Shown here: positions 16,177-24,680 of the stretch, piece after piece
Layout of the letters: each line of letters begins with the position of its first letter
Numbering within the stretch: the first letter of the stretch is position 1
Translations under genes and position numbers: made by a program
The notes under the pieces: model-generated
What the model was told of the DNA's origin: nothing
Database searches by the model: none
Seen by the model: the letters and a program-made list of their open reading frames with translations, nothing else
Assembly (NCBI RefSeq): GCF_030160715.1
Contig: NZ_BSOW01000007.1
Coordinates: 1-64,000, forward strand
Direction: 5' to 3'
DNA length: 64,000 nt
Origin: Bradyrhizobium iriomotense
GTDB taxonomy: Bacteria > Pseudomonadota > Alphaproteobacteria > Rhizobiales > Xanthobacteraceae

Positions 16177-17556
16177 ATGCACGCGCCCGTCCATCCCAGG
16201 GTCACCACAAGTCAGGTATTCGCCATCGCGGGCCCCGCGATGGTCGCGAACCTCACCACGCCGCTGATCGGCGTGATCTCGACCACCGCGATCGGGCGGC
16301 TGAATGACGCCGCGCTGCTCGGCGGCGTCGCCATGGCGTCGGTGATCTTCGACTGCCTGTTCTGGCTGTTCGGCTTCCTGCGCATGAGCACGCTCGCCTT
16401 CACCGCGCAATCGCTCGGCGCGGGCGAGACGCAGGAAATGAGCGCGATCCTCATGCGCGGCTTCATCGTGGCCGGCCTGATTGGCGTCGCGCTGATCGCG
16501 CTCCAGGTGCCGCTCGGCGCCGGACTGTTCAGCCTGATGGGCGGCAGCGAGGGCGTCACCCACGCCGCAAAGTCCTATTTCGCGATCCGCATCTGGTCCT
16601 CGCCGCTGGCCTTCGCGAACTATGTCGTGCTCGGCTGGCTGGTGGGACTGGCCCGCCCCAATCTGGCGCTGCTCCAGCAGATCGTGATCAACCTCATCAA
16701 CGTGACGGCCACCGTGCTGCTGGTGCTGGTCTATGACACCGGCATTGTTGGTGCGGCAATCGCGGCCGTCATCGCGGAGGCCGCAGGCTTCCTGCTCAGC
16801 GTGATGGTGGCGCGGCGCCTCGCCCAAGGCGGCCTTGCCATTCCGCTCGCGAGGCTGTTCGACCGCGCCAAGCTGATCCGGATGCTCTCGGTGAACTCCG
16901 ACATCATGGTGCGCACCGCCGCGCTGATCACCGTGTTCCTGTTCTTCACCGCCAAGGGCGCGCGGGCCGGCGACATCACGCTTGCGGCCAATGCGGTGCT
17001 GAACAACTTCCTGCTGGTCAGTGCCTTCTTCCTCGATGGCCTCGCCAACGCCGCGCAGCAGCTCTGCGGCCGCACCTTTGGCGCGCGCGACGCACGCGGC
17101 TTTGCCGATTCGACGCGGCTGGTGCTGCTCTGGGGCGTCGGCTTCTCGGTCGTCGTCGCGGTGCTGTTCGCGCTGTTCGGCCCCGCGCTGATCAACCTGA
17201 TGACGGCGAGCGATGAGGTCCGCCGCAGCGCGCGGGATTTCCTCGTCTTCATCATCTTGGCGCCGCTGCCCGGCGTGTTCGCCTTCGGCTTCGACGGCAT
17301 CTATGTCGGCGCGACCTGGGCGCGCGAGATGCGCAATCTGATGCTGGTCTCGCTCGCGATCTTCCTGGGGATCTGGTGGGCGCTGCAATCGTTCGGCAAT
17401 GCCGGGCTATGGATCGCGCTGCTCGGCTTCTACGTCGCGCGCGGCGGCTTGCAAGGAATGCGCTATCCGGCGCTGTTCAGGGCGACGTTTTCTTCTCCTT
17501 CTCCCCGCTTGCGGGGAGAAGGTCGGGATGAGGGGGAGCTTCCGCAGGGACGGTGA
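16177..17556 (+). CDS. MATE family efflux transporter
   Basis: Protein of 459 residues with about twelve hydrophobic helices in two homologous halves, beginning FAIAGPAMVANLTTPLIGVI, the DinF/NorM-type opening. MATE carriers expel organic cations or drugs using proton or sodium gradients. The last roughly 24 residues (after ALFRATF) are Ser/Pro/Arg/Gly-rich and are encoded by a palindromic repeat that starts at about 17497, so the natural C-terminus was probably replaced or extended by repeat insertion. A hairpin lies between its Shine-Dalgarno and start codon. Confidence 0.88.
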   Translation: MHAPVHPRVTTSQVFAIAGPAMVANLTTPLIGVISTTAIGRLNDAALLGGVAMASVIFDCLFWLFGFLRMSTLAFTAQSLGAGETQEMSAILMRGFIVAGLIGVALIALQVPLGAGLFSLMGGSEGVTHAAKSYFAIRIWSSPLAFANYVVLGWLVGLARPNLALLQQIVINLINVTATVLLVLVYDTGIVGAAIAAVIAEAAGFLLSVMVARRLAQGGLAIPLARLFDRAKLIRMLSVNSDIMVRTAALITVFLFFTAKGARAGDITLAANAVLNNFLLVSAFFLDGLANAAQQLCGRTFGARDARGFADSTRLVLLWGVGFSVVVAVLFALFGPALINLMTASDEVRRSARDFLVFIILAPLPGVFAFGFDGIYVGATWAREMRNLMLVSLAIFLGIWWALQSFGNAGLWIALLGFYVARGGLQGMRYPALFRATFSSPSPRLRGEGRDEGELPQGR

Positions 17557-17640
17557 GAGTCGCTCTCGTGGAGAGTCCCCCTCACCCGGATTGCATCTTC
17601 GATGCAATCCGACCTCTCCCCGCAAGCGGGGCGAGGTGAA
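17497..17640. repeat. palindromic repeat overlapping the MATE gene end
   Basis: Arms TTCTCCCCGCTTGCGGGGAGAA at the left and CTCTCCCCGCAAGCGGGG at the right flank an inner GGATTGCATCTTCGATGCAATCC hairpin. The left arm is translated as the MATE C-terminus; the right arm ends just before the pyrD stop on the opposite strand. It belongs to the same family as 10158-10356 and 15516-15640. Confidence 0.75.
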
Positions 17641-17647
17641 GAGCACC

Positions 17648-18745
17648 TCACATCCCCGGCCAGTCCTCGGCCGTGAGCGTCGCGGCGTCGGCGCCGACGA
17701 TCTCGGACAGCGAGTCGCGTCCCGTTCGCAGCAGCGTGGAAGAAAGATCGCGCTTGATCTCATCGACGAGGCCGAGGCCCTTGTAGACCAGCGACGAATA
17801 GAGCTGGATCAGGCTCGCGCCGGCGCGGATCTTGGTCAGCGCCGCGCCGCCGGAATCCACCCCGCCGACGCCGATCAGCGGGAATGCGCCCTCGACCCGC
17901 ACATAGGTCTCCGCGACCATGCGCGTCGACAGGCGGAACAGCGGCCGGCCGGAGAGACCGCCCTGCTCCTTCGCGCGCATCTGCTCGCGCAGCGTGCTCG
18001 GCCGCGCAATCGTCGTGTTCGACACGATCATGCCGTCGACCTTGCGCGCGCGGGCGACCTGCACGACGTCGTCGAGCTGGGCAAGGCTCAAATCCGGTGC
18101 AATCTTCAGCAGCACCGGGGTGTCGCCGGCCTTCTCGCGCACCCGCTCGCGCGCGTCGATCACGTGTGCGAGGAGATCGTCGAGCAGCGCGCCCTCCTGG
18201 AGATTGCGCAGGCCCGGCGTGTTCGGCGAGGAGACATTGACGGTGAAATAGCTCGCGACCGGCGCAAAGGTCTCGATCAGCTTGACGTAATCGGCGACGC
18301 GGTCGGGCGAGTCCTTGTTCGCGCCGACATTGACGCCGACGATGCCGCCGTTCTCCGCGCGCGCGGCGAGCCGCCGCAGCGCGATGGCCGCGCCGTCATT
18401 GTTGAAGCCCATGCGGTTGATGACGGCTTCATCGTGCTCCAGCCGAAACAGCCGCGGCCGCGGATTGCCGCTCTGGGGGCGCGGCGTCACCGAACCGATC
18501 TCGACGAAACCAAAGCCGAGCCGCAGCAGCGCATCCGGCACTTCCGCGCTCTTGTCGAAGCCCGCCGCCATGCCGATCGGATTGGGAAAATTCAGACCGA
18601 AGGCCCGCACCGCCAGCTTCGGATCATCGGCGCGCGGCTTGGTCGGCGGCATGAAGCGCAGGCCCTGGATCGCCAGGCGATGCGCATCCTCCGGATCCAG
18701 CCAGCGCAGGACCGGCAGCGAGAGAGCATCGAACGCGCGGATCAC
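17648..18745 (-). CDS. pyrD: dihydroorotate dehydrogenase (quinone), class 2
   Basis: FMN enzyme of 365 residues that oxidises dihydroorotate to orotate in pyrimidine synthesis and passes electrons to the quinone pool. The class 2 N-terminal amphipathic membrane region (LSLPVLRWLDPEDAHRLAI) is present, followed by NRMGFNNDG, NVSSPNTPGLRNLQ with the class 2 catalytic serine, KIAPDLS, VSNTTIARP and the C-terminal GVGGV and GASLIQLYSSLVYKG phosphate-binding segments. Length is normal. The start codon overlaps the stop of the upstream DUF952 gene by four bases. Confidence 0.95.
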   Translation of the reverse strand: MIRAFDALSLPVLRWLDPEDAHRLAIQGLRFMPPTKPRADDPKLAVRAFGLNFPNPIGMAAGFDKSAEVPDALLRLGFGFVEIGSVTPRPQSGNPRPRLFRLEHDEAVINRMGFNNDGAAIALRRLAARAENGGIVGVNVGANKDSPDRVADYVKLIETFAPVASYFTVNVSSPNTPGLRNLQEGALLDDLLAHVIDARERVREKAGDTPVLLKIAPDLSLAQLDDVVQVARARKVDGMIVSNTTIARPSTLREQMRAKEQGGLSGRPLFRLSTRMVAETYVRVEGAFPLIGVGGVDSGGAALTKIRAGASLIQLYSSLVYKGLGLVDEIKRDLSSTLLRTGRDSLSEIVGADAATLTAEDWPGM

Positions 18746-19086
18746 GGGGCAAGCTCCGGAATGTCGTGATTGCCGTCGGAGCGCATGTTGAGATTGATGA
18801 TCGAGATCACCGCGCCGAGATCGAGCTCGCCATAGAGATGCGGAAACAGCTCGTCGTTGCGCGAGGGCTCCCAGTGCAGGGCGTCGCCGAGCGCATCGCC
18901 GTCGACCTCGACCAGGAACAGCGCACGCTGCCCGAAAAAATGCTTCCGCGCGGTCTCGGGAACCTGGGCGGCGGTCGAGAAATGGATGAAGCCGTCGCGC
19001 GCATCGTCCGCGCTGCCGAGGTACACACCCTGCCGCTCAGCCTCCCGCCAGGCCGAAGCGGCACAAATTTTATAGATCTTGACCAC
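18742..19086 (-). CDS. DUF952 domain protein
   Basis: Protein of 114 residues. I take the GTG at 19086 as start (VVKIYKIC) because the domain begins there, although the frame is open much further upstream. DUF952 features are visible: IYKICAASAWREAERQG at the N-terminus, DGFIHFSTAAQV with the conserved histidine and serine, LHWEPSRNDELFPHLYG, and a late acidic patch. The family is small, cytoplasmic and resembles ADP-ribose-related folds, with unknown activity. It overlaps pyrD by four bases and is the first gene of that two-gene operon, an arrangement common in Rhizobiales. Confidence 0.85.
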   Translation of the reverse strand: MVKIYKICAASAWREAERQGVYLGSADDARDGFIHFSTAAQVPETARKHFFGQRALFLVEVDGDALGDALHWEPSRNDELFPHLYGELDLGAVISIINLNMRSDGNHDIPELAP

Positions 19087-19273
19087 CTGTTGCGGTGTCC
19101 TGCTTGCGCTTGCTCGTTGAGTCTCTTGGGGTTTTCGCTCCCAAGGGGCCAGAACCCGGGCGCGACCGTAAAGGCCACAACTTTCGAACTCAAGACTTGC
19201 CTGCCTCCTCTTGCACCGAAAACGGAAAACCGGTTGATTTGAGGCTAGTTTTCCTAGGCGGGCCGGATCGGGC

Positions 19274-19924
19274 ATGATCAGACAGGCCAAGGCGCAGAGG
19301 ATGCTGACCCATGAGCAGATCTGGGGCGCCCTGGATCGGCTCGCGGCGCGCGCTGGCCTGTCGCCGTCGGGGCTTGCCAAACGGGCCGGGCTCGATCCCA
19401 CCACCTTCAACAAGTCCAAGCGCGTGACCTCCGACGGCCGGGAGCGCTGGCCCTCGACCGAATCGATCGCCAAGGCGCTCACTGCGGCCGGCTCCTCGAT
19501 CGATATCTTCGTGCAGCTGATCGGCGACGGCGTACGCGACGGACGCTCGGTGCCGCTGCTCGGCTTCGCGCAGGCAGCCAGCAGCGGCCATTTCGACGAG
19601 CAGGGCCTTCCCTCCGGCAAAGGCTGGAGCGAAGTCGCGCTGCCCTCGGCGGAGGACGATCACAGCTTTGCGCTGGAGATCTCCGGCGATGCGCTCGCCC
19701 CCTATCGCGACGGCGATGTCCTCCTGGTGTCGCCGGGCACACCGATCCGCAAGGGCGACCGCGTGGTGGTGAAGACGAGGGCCGGCGAGATGCTGGTGAA
19801 GGCGCTGAAACGCCGCACCGCGAAGTTGTTGGAATTGCAGTCGCTCGACGGCGCGCAGGACGAGCGCACGCTCGCGGTCGCCGATGTCGCCTGGATCGCA
19901 AGGATCGTGTGGGCGAGCCAGTGA
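19274..19924 (+). CDS. helix-turn-helix regulator with S24/LexA-like C-terminal domain
   Basis: Protein of 216 residues (alternative start at 19301). Residues about 15-70 form a helix-turn-helix (AARAGLSPSGLAKRAGLDPT). The C-terminal domain has the LexA/CI-like layout: an SGDALAPYRDGD segment (about 137-148), GDRVVVKTRAGEMLVKALKR with the usual lysine, and a final strand. In S24 self-cleaving repressors the nucleophile is the serine of G-D-S-M; here the position is alanine (G-D-A-L). It is therefore probably a repressor that cannot self-cleave. It is divergent from the DUF952-pyrD operon, 187 bases apart. Confidence 0.82.
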   Translation: MIRQAKAQRMLTHEQIWGALDRLAARAGLSPSGLAKRAGLDPTTFNKSKRVTSDGRERWPSTESIAKALTAAGSSIDIFVQLIGDGVRDGRSVPLLGFAQAASSGHFDEQGLPSGKGWSEVALPSAEDDHSFALEISGDALAPYRDGDVLLVSPGTPIRKGDRVVVKTRAGEMLVKALKRRTAKLLELQSLDGAQDERTLAVADVAWIARIVWASQ

Positions 19925-19953
19925 GGGGGCGGATGCTGTGGCCTCACTCTCGG

Positions 19954-20097
19954 TGTCGTCCCGGCGCAGGCCGGGACCCATAACCACAGGGAGAAGTTTG
20001 GCGGCGGATAGGAGTTGCCCGCTCTTCGCTACGAAGACCGCCATTCCTCGATAGATCACGCGGTATGGGTCCCTGCCTGCGCCGGGGTCGGGACAGA
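19954..20097. repeat. palindromic repeat of the GTCGTCCCGG...GGGACCCATA type
   Basis: The ends TGTCGTCCCGGCGCAGGCC and GCCTGCGCCGGGGTCGGGACA are imperfect inverted copies, with the inner landmarks GGGACCCATA and TATGGGTCCC. It lies between the convergent S24-regulator and lysS genes. A related element is at 54439-54583. Confidence 0.7.
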
Positions 20098-20136
20098 TGG
20101 ACGAAGACAACAGAGAACGGAAATCGGGAGGCGCGG

Positions 20137-21780
20137 CTACGCGCTCCTTGCCAGTGCGCCGTCGATCATGTTGACGGCGTTCTGGATACCATAGACTGCG
20201 ACGAAGGAGCCGAAGCGCGGGCCTTTCTCCTGGCCGAGCAGGACCTGGTAGAGCATGTTGAACCAGTCCAGCGTCACGCCGGGACGGCCGTCCTTGCCCT
20301 TCTTGACCTGGTCGAGGAACGGCTCGCGGCGGCCGATCTCGTAGACGACGTTCTGGATATCTTCGGCCGAGGACTCCTGCGACAGTTGCGAGAGCGCATC
20401 GCGCAGGTCCTGCAACGCGGCGCGCTCGCTATCGGTCGGCTCGCGGAACTGCTTCGTCGGCGCGACGAAGTCGCGATAATAGTTGATGGCGTAGCCGACC
20501 ATCGCATCCAGCTTCGGGTGCGTCTGCGGGCTCACGCCGGCGCGATAGCGGCCGATGAAGCCCCACAGCGTCTCGGCGTTCTCCGCGTTCGACGACGACA
20601 CCAGCGTGAGCAGAAGCTGGAAGGTGACGGGCATATCGGCCTTCGGCGGATGGCCGTCATGGATATGCCAGACGGGATTGCCGAGCTGCTGCTTGGCATC
20701 CTGCCGCGGAAAGCCGTCGAGGAACTGCTGATAGTCGTCGACGTTGCGCGGGATGACGTCGAAATAAAGCCGCTTCGCCGCCTTCGGCTCGCGGTACATG
20801 AACAGCGACAGCGATTCCGGCGATGCGTAGCGCAGCCACTCGTCGATGGTGAGGCCGTTGCCCTTCGACTTCGAGATCTTCTGGCCCTGCTCGTCGAGGA
20901 AGAGCTCGTAGTTGAAGCCTTCCGGCGGCGTGCCGCCGAGCGCGCGGGCTATCTGGCCCGACAGCTTCACGGAGTCGATCAGGTCCTTGCCGGCCATTTC
21001 GTAGTCGACGCCGAGCGCGACCCATCGCAACGCCCAGTCCGCCTTCCACTGGCACTTCACGTTGCCACTGGTGACGGGGGTTTCGACCTCCTCGCCCGTA
21101 TCAGGGTCGACGTAGGTGACGGTCCCGGCAGCGACGTCGCGGCGGATCATCGGCACCTGCAAGACGACGCCGGTGATCTTGCTGATGGGGAGGAACGGCG
21201 AATAGGTCGCGCGGCGGTCCGGCCCGAGCGTCGGCAGAATGATCGCCATCACCTTGTCGTAGGCCGCGAGCATCTTGAGCAGCGTCGCGTCGAAACGGCC
21301 TGATGTATAGTAGTCGGTCGAACTGGCGAACTCGTAGTCGAAGCCGAAATGGTCGAGGAACGCGCGCAGCCGCGCATTGTTGGCGGCGCCGAAAGAAGGA
21401 TGCTCGTTGGAGAACGGGTCCGGCACGCGCGAGAGCGGCTTGCCGAGATGGGCCGCCATCATCTCACGATTGGGCACGTTGTCCGGCACCTTGCGCAGGC
21501 CGTCCATGTCGTCGGAGAACGCGAGCAGCCGCGTCTTGATCTTGTCCTCGGTGAGCACGCGGAACGCATGGCGCACCATCAAGGTGCGCGCCACCTCGCC
21601 GAAAGTGCCGATATGCGGCAGGCCGGACGGGCCGTAGCCGGTCTCGAACAGCACCTCGTCCTTCGGGCTCTTCTTCAGCCGCGCGACAAGCGCCTTGGCC
21701 TGCTCGAACGGCCAGGCGTTGGATTGTTCGGCGAGCGCACGCAGATCGCTCGGGCTGGCGGCAGGATCAACAACGGACAT
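20137..21780 (-). CDS. lysS: lysine--tRNA ligase, class I
   Basis: Protein of 547 residues that charges tRNA-Lys. It is the class I, archaeal-type enzyme typical of alphaproteobacteria rather than the class II form of E. coli. The HIGH-like motif is [12 protein letters not shown] (about residues 51-62), and the KMSKS-like motif is KISKSKGNG (about 300). A helical anticodon-binding region forms the C-terminal third. GGAGG lies 12 bases before the ATG. No other synthetase gene is nearby. Confidence 0.94.
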   Translation of the reverse strand: MSVVDPAASPSDLRALAEQSNAWPFEQAKALVARLKKSPKDEVLFETGYGPSGLPHIGTFGEVARTLMVRHAFRVLTEDKIKTRLLAFSDDMDGLRKVPDNVPNREMMAAHLGKPLSRVPDPFSNEHPSFGAANNARLRAFLDHFGFDYEFASSTDYYTSGRFDATLLKMLAAYDKVMAIILPTLGPDRRATYSPFLPISKITGVVLQVPMIRRDVAAGTVTYVDPDTGEEVETPVTSGNVKCQWKADWALRWVALGVDYEMAGKDLIDSVKLSGQIARALGGTPPEGFNYELFLDEQGQKISKSKGNGLTIDEWLRYASPESLSLFMYREPKAAKRLYFDVIPRNVDDYQQFLDGFPRQDAKQQLGNPVWHIHDGHPPKADMPVTFQLLLTLVSSSNAENAETLWGFIGRYRAGVSPQTHPKLDAMVGYAINYYRDFVAPTKQFREPTDSERAALQDLRDALSQLSQESSAEDIQNVVYEIGRREPFLDQVKKGKDGRPGVTLDWFNMLYQVLLGQEKGPRFGSFVAVYGIQNAVNMIDGALARSA

Positions 21781-21856
21781 TCAGGGGCCTCCGGGCCGCG
21801 GAAAATAGCGATTTCCGGGCAGAATGCAATTTTGTGGGGCGATGGTGCCCACTGCG

Positions 21857-21944
21857 CCGTCATTGCGAGCGAAGCGAAGCAATCCAGAATCCTTCCGCGG
21901 AAACGCTCTGGATTGCTTCGTCGCTGCGCTCCTCGCAATGACGG
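21857..21944. repeat. palindromic repeat of the CGTCATTGCGAG type
   Basis: Ends CCGTCATTGCGAGCGAAGCG and CTCCTCGCAATGACGG are inverted copies around AAGCAATCCAGA...TCTGGATTGCTTCG. The element occupies the space between the solute-binding protein gene and lysS. A near-identical copy is at 42650-42738, and this is the commonest repeat type I see in the window. Confidence 0.8.
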
Positions 21945-21964
21945 CGAAGATGGCCGCGGCTGGA

Positions 21965-22888
21965 CTAAAACGGGCTCACCGAAAAGTACCGCAGCCACAG
22001 ATCGGTGTAGCGGCCTTTTTCCCAGACGCGGAACAGCGCCCAGTTCAGCGCCTGCCGCAACAGGTCGTTGCCCTTGCGCACGGCGATGCCGACGCCTTCG
22101 CCGAAGAAGCGGCTCTCGACGAAGGGGCCGCCCGAGAAGGCGCAGCAATCACCGGAATCCGTGCCGTTGATCCAGAACGCGAGCGAGATGGCGTCGCCGA
22201 AGATGAAGTCGACCTCGCCGCGGCGAAGCGCGCCGCGCAAGGCGTCGTCGTTGGGATAGCCGTGCAGTTCGGCGTCGGTGAACATCGCCTTGAGATACGC
22301 CTCATGCGCGGAGCCCGCGATGACGCCGACCTTCTTGCCCTCGAGATATTCGGGCCGGATCTCCGGCATCACCGCGTCCTTGCGCGAGGCGAAGCGCGCC
22401 GGCACGCGGTAATAGGGATCGGTGAAATCGGCGCGCGCGCGGAGCTGCGGGCTCACCGCCATGGACGCGATGATGGCATCGCCCCGGTTCGAGCTGAGCG
22501 CATCCACCAGCGTCTCGAAGCGGCGCATCTGCACCGTGCAGGTGACCTTGATCTCCTCGCAGAGCGCGCGGGCGAGATCGACGTTGAAGCCGGCCGGATT
22601 GCCGTCGGCGCCGGTGTAGTTGAACGGCGGATAGTCGGTCTCGGTCAGGAAGCGGATCACCGTCAGGCGCGACAGGTCCGGCCGTTCAGGGCGGCGCCGG
22701 GGGTCCCAGAAGCCGGGCACCGCCTGGGGGGCGGCTTGAGTTGCGGCTTGGGGCGCGCCGGGGGCCGGCTTGGCCGGGGTCTGCGCAAGGGCGCCGGGCA
22801 CTGCCGAGAACAGGCAGGCACCGGCCGCCAGCCCGATCAGGAAGCGGCACACAGTTTTGAGCGATTTCGCCTGTTGCGACGGGGCCAT
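21965..22888 (-). CDS. family 3 extracellular solute-binding protein
   Basis: Protein of 307 residues from the ATG at 22888, which begins a proper signal peptide (hydrophobic LIGLAAGACLFSAVPGALA, cleavage about residue 36); an in-frame ATG at 22939 would place 17 extra residues in front. A Pro/Ala-rich linker follows, then an SBP_bac_3 domain with TDYPPFNYTGADGNPAGFNVDL near residue 93, as in polar amino acid receptors. A short cysteine pair (GDCCAF) appears near residue 246. No permease or ATPase adjoins, so it is an orphan receptor or a signalling component. Confidence 0.83.
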   Translation of the reverse strand: MAPSQQAKSLKTVCRFLIGLAAGACLFSAVPGALAQTPAKPAPGAPQAATQAAPQAVPGFWDPRRRPERPDLSRLTVIRFLTETDYPPFNYTGADGNPAGFNVDLARALCEEIKVTCTVQMRRFETLVDALSSNRGDAIIASMAVSPQLRARADFTDPYYRVPARFASRKDAVMPEIRPEYLEGKKVGVIAGSAHEAYLKAMFTDAELHGYPNDDALRGALRRGEVDFIFGDAISLAFWINGTDSGDCCAFSGGPFVESRFFGEGVGIAVRKGNDLLRQALNWALFRVWEKGRYTDLWLRYFSVSPF

Positions 22889-22981
22889 CGGCTTGAGATT
22901 AACGGGATTTCGTTGGGATCGGAGGGCCTTATAGACCATTCGGCCCGGAACGCGAGCGCCGATTGCGGCTGGTCGGAGACC

Positions 22982-23572
22982 TCAAAGATACCGCTTGAGC
23001 TCGACCGCGGCCTCTTCGGGCGTGCGCTTCAGGTTGAACGGCGCGACGAACCTGCCGTCGCGGTCCATCAGGTAGATCAGCGCGGTGTGGTCCATGGTGT
23101 AGTCGCCGTCCTTGGTCGGGACCTTCTTGGCGTAGACCCGGTAGGACGTCAGCACCTTGGTGGTCTCGGCCGGATCGCCGCTGAGGCCTTCCAGATGCGG
23201 ATCGAAGCTCGACAGATAGTCCTTCATCGTCGACGGCGTATCGCGCTCGGGATCGACCGAGATGAAATAGGCGTTGACCTTGTCGGCGTCCTTGCCCATC
23301 GCGCGCAGCACTTCCGAGATCTCGAACAGCGAGGTCGGGCAGACGTCCGGGCAATGGGTGTAGCCGAAGAAGATCAGGGTCGGCTTGCCCTTCAGGCTCT
23401 TGTCCGTGACGGTCTTGCCGTTCTGGTCGGTGAACGCGAACGGCCCGCCGATCGCGGCCGGCTGCGCCACCTTGCTGACGCCGCCCATGGCCCAGAACAT
23501 CACGAGCAGTCCGACGACGAGGCTTGCGGCGAAGGCGGTCGCGATCACCAGCGGGCGGGCAGTCCGGCTCAT
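22982..23572 (-). CDS. SCO1/SenC family copper chaperone
   Basis: Thioredoxin-fold protein of 196 residues anchored by one N-terminal helix (about residues 10-32). The copper-binding motif is YTHCPDVCP (Cys about 73 and 77), and the conserved distal histidine is in YTMDHTALIYLMDRDG (about 163). SCO proteins deliver copper to the CuA centre of cytochrome oxidases or act as periplasmic thiol oxidoreductases. No oxidase subunits are in the window. The small membrane protein gene ending 25 bases upstream (23598) is probably co-transcribed. Confidence 0.92.
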   Translation of the reverse strand: MSRTARPLVIATAFAASLVVGLLVMFWAMGGVSKVAQPAAIGGPFAFTDQNGKTVTDKSLKGKPTLIFFGYTHCPDVCPTSLFEISEVLRAMGKDADKVNAYFISVDPERDTPSTMKDYLSSFDPHLEGLSGDPAETTKVLTSYRVYAKKVPTKDGDYTMDHTALIYLMDRDGRFVAPFNLKRTPEEAAVELKRYL

Positions 23573-23597
23573 CGTGGAGAGAATCCCGTTTTACGGA

Positions 23598-23792
23598 TCA
23601 GAAGCAGGCGGACAGGCCGACCCTGATCGTTTCGAAGAACACCTGGGTGCCGTAGTGGAACCACAGCGCCAGCGTGGCGAGCACGGCAAGTCCGCCGAGC
23701 CCCGCGCCCGCAAATAGCAGCACGGACGGCGTCCTGCCGGCAGTGGGCGAATTGTCCGATACCGGATGTGCTGATTGCAGTGGTTGAGCCAT
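23598..23792 (-). CDS. small single-pass membrane protein
   Basis: Protein of 64 residues from the ATG at 23792. A polar N-terminus of about 20 residues is followed by one long hydrophobic helix (VLLFAGAGLGGLAVLATLAL) and a short tail containing a cysteine two residues from the end. It is unknown, but its position directly before the SCO gene on the same strand suggests a shared transcript. The frame is open upstream to 23867, but that extension reads as non-hydrophobic random sequence. Confidence 0.55.
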   Translation of the reverse strand: MAQPLQSAHPVSDNSPTAGRTPSVLLFAGAGLGGLAVLATLALWFHYGTQVFFETIRVGLSACF

Positions 23793-23907
23793 GGCAATGA
23801 CCGGGGCGATACGCGCCGGTTCCCTGCCCTTCAAATAGGCGCTGGCCCCTGCCCGGGCAAGCGCCACGGGCGGGCTAACGAAAGCCTGCCCCGGAATCAG
23901 GATGACA

Positions 23908-24429
23908 TCAGTGAAGCAGCTGACCCCGGGCCGACTCCAGCTGGTCCGCTTGCGGGAGAGCCCGGCGCGACGGCCGGTTGGTCGAGGCCTGCGCGTCCAT
24001 GTAGCAGGGCTTGTACATCGACTGGAGCTGCCTGCCCTTCAGGAAGATCATATGCGGGGTGAGACCGCCACGCAGCGAGATCCAGCGCCGCACCTGCGAG
24101 GGATACATGGAGTACAGCATCTGGGTTGCTTCGGGATTAGTGACGGCGCGGCCGTTGGTTCCGAAATCCCAGGCGGCGTGAAAACCGAGGGTTGCATGCG
24201 AGGTCACGCAGATCCGGTCGCGCGGGATGGCACCGAGGACGATGGTACAGGCTGAGGCGCAGAGCCCGTCAATGATCACGGTTTCGCCGGATTGCCGGAG
24301 GTCCTGATATCTGTCGACGTAGGTTCCGATCCGGCCGCCACGGTCATCGGCAATCCGAACCACCGCATGACTTGCCCCCATCCCCGCGATGAGCAGCACT
24401 GCCGCCAGCAACCCCGTCAGAAACTTCAT
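23908..24429 (-). CDS. secreted ClpP/crotonase-fold protein
   Basis: Protein of 173 residues with a signal peptide (FLTGLLAAVLLIAGMGASHA, cleavage about residue 22). The mature part has the core seen in the protein at 1341: an SGETVIIDGLCASACTIVL segment with a serine where ClpP has its nucleophile, and GFHAAW with a histidine. It lacks a clear SPGG turn and has a short C-terminal helical region. COG3904-like periplasmic protein with unknown substrate; serine hydrolase activity is inferred. It is probably monocistronic. Confidence 0.62.
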   Translation of the reverse strand: MKFLTGLLAAVLLIAGMGASHAVVRIADDRGGRIGTYVDRYQDLRQSGETVIIDGLCASACTIVLGAIPRDRICVTSHATLGFHAAWDFGTNGRAVTNPEATQMLYSMYPSQVRRWISLRGGLTPHMIFLKGRQLQSMYKPCYMDAQASTNRPSRRALPQADQLESARGQLLH

Positions 24430-24680
24430 GTCCCCCGCCCCAGCCCAATTCGAATCTGTGTGTCAGGTGGTGATGCGGCGCCAGCGTCCGTCGTAACCGC
24501 GGTTTTGTCTAGGCAGGCCGGCTCGCTCAAAACAAATTCAAATCCGGTGTTGCGCCCGCGCTGCACTTGACCGGTCTCTATCCCAAAGTGGAACAAGTTA
24601 ACGGACTCTTACGCCTAGCGCCCTTGATCTCAGCGACAGCGGCTGGCTTCAATCCGGATGAATACAGGGGGGAACCAAAA
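24430..24680. other. intergenic region before the FAD dehydrogenase
   Basis: A 251-base divergent spacer between the secreted ClpP-fold gene and the FAD dehydrogenase gene. It is somewhat less GC-rich than its surroundings and free of the palindromic repeats seen elsewhere. AGGGGGGAACC lies just before the ATG at 24681. No operator-like dyad was found. Confidence 0.4.

Noticed and set aside
22888..22939. Earlier start for the family 3 solute-binding protein
   Set aside because: It would put 17 polar residues in front of the signal peptide; the ATG at 22888 gives a normal one.
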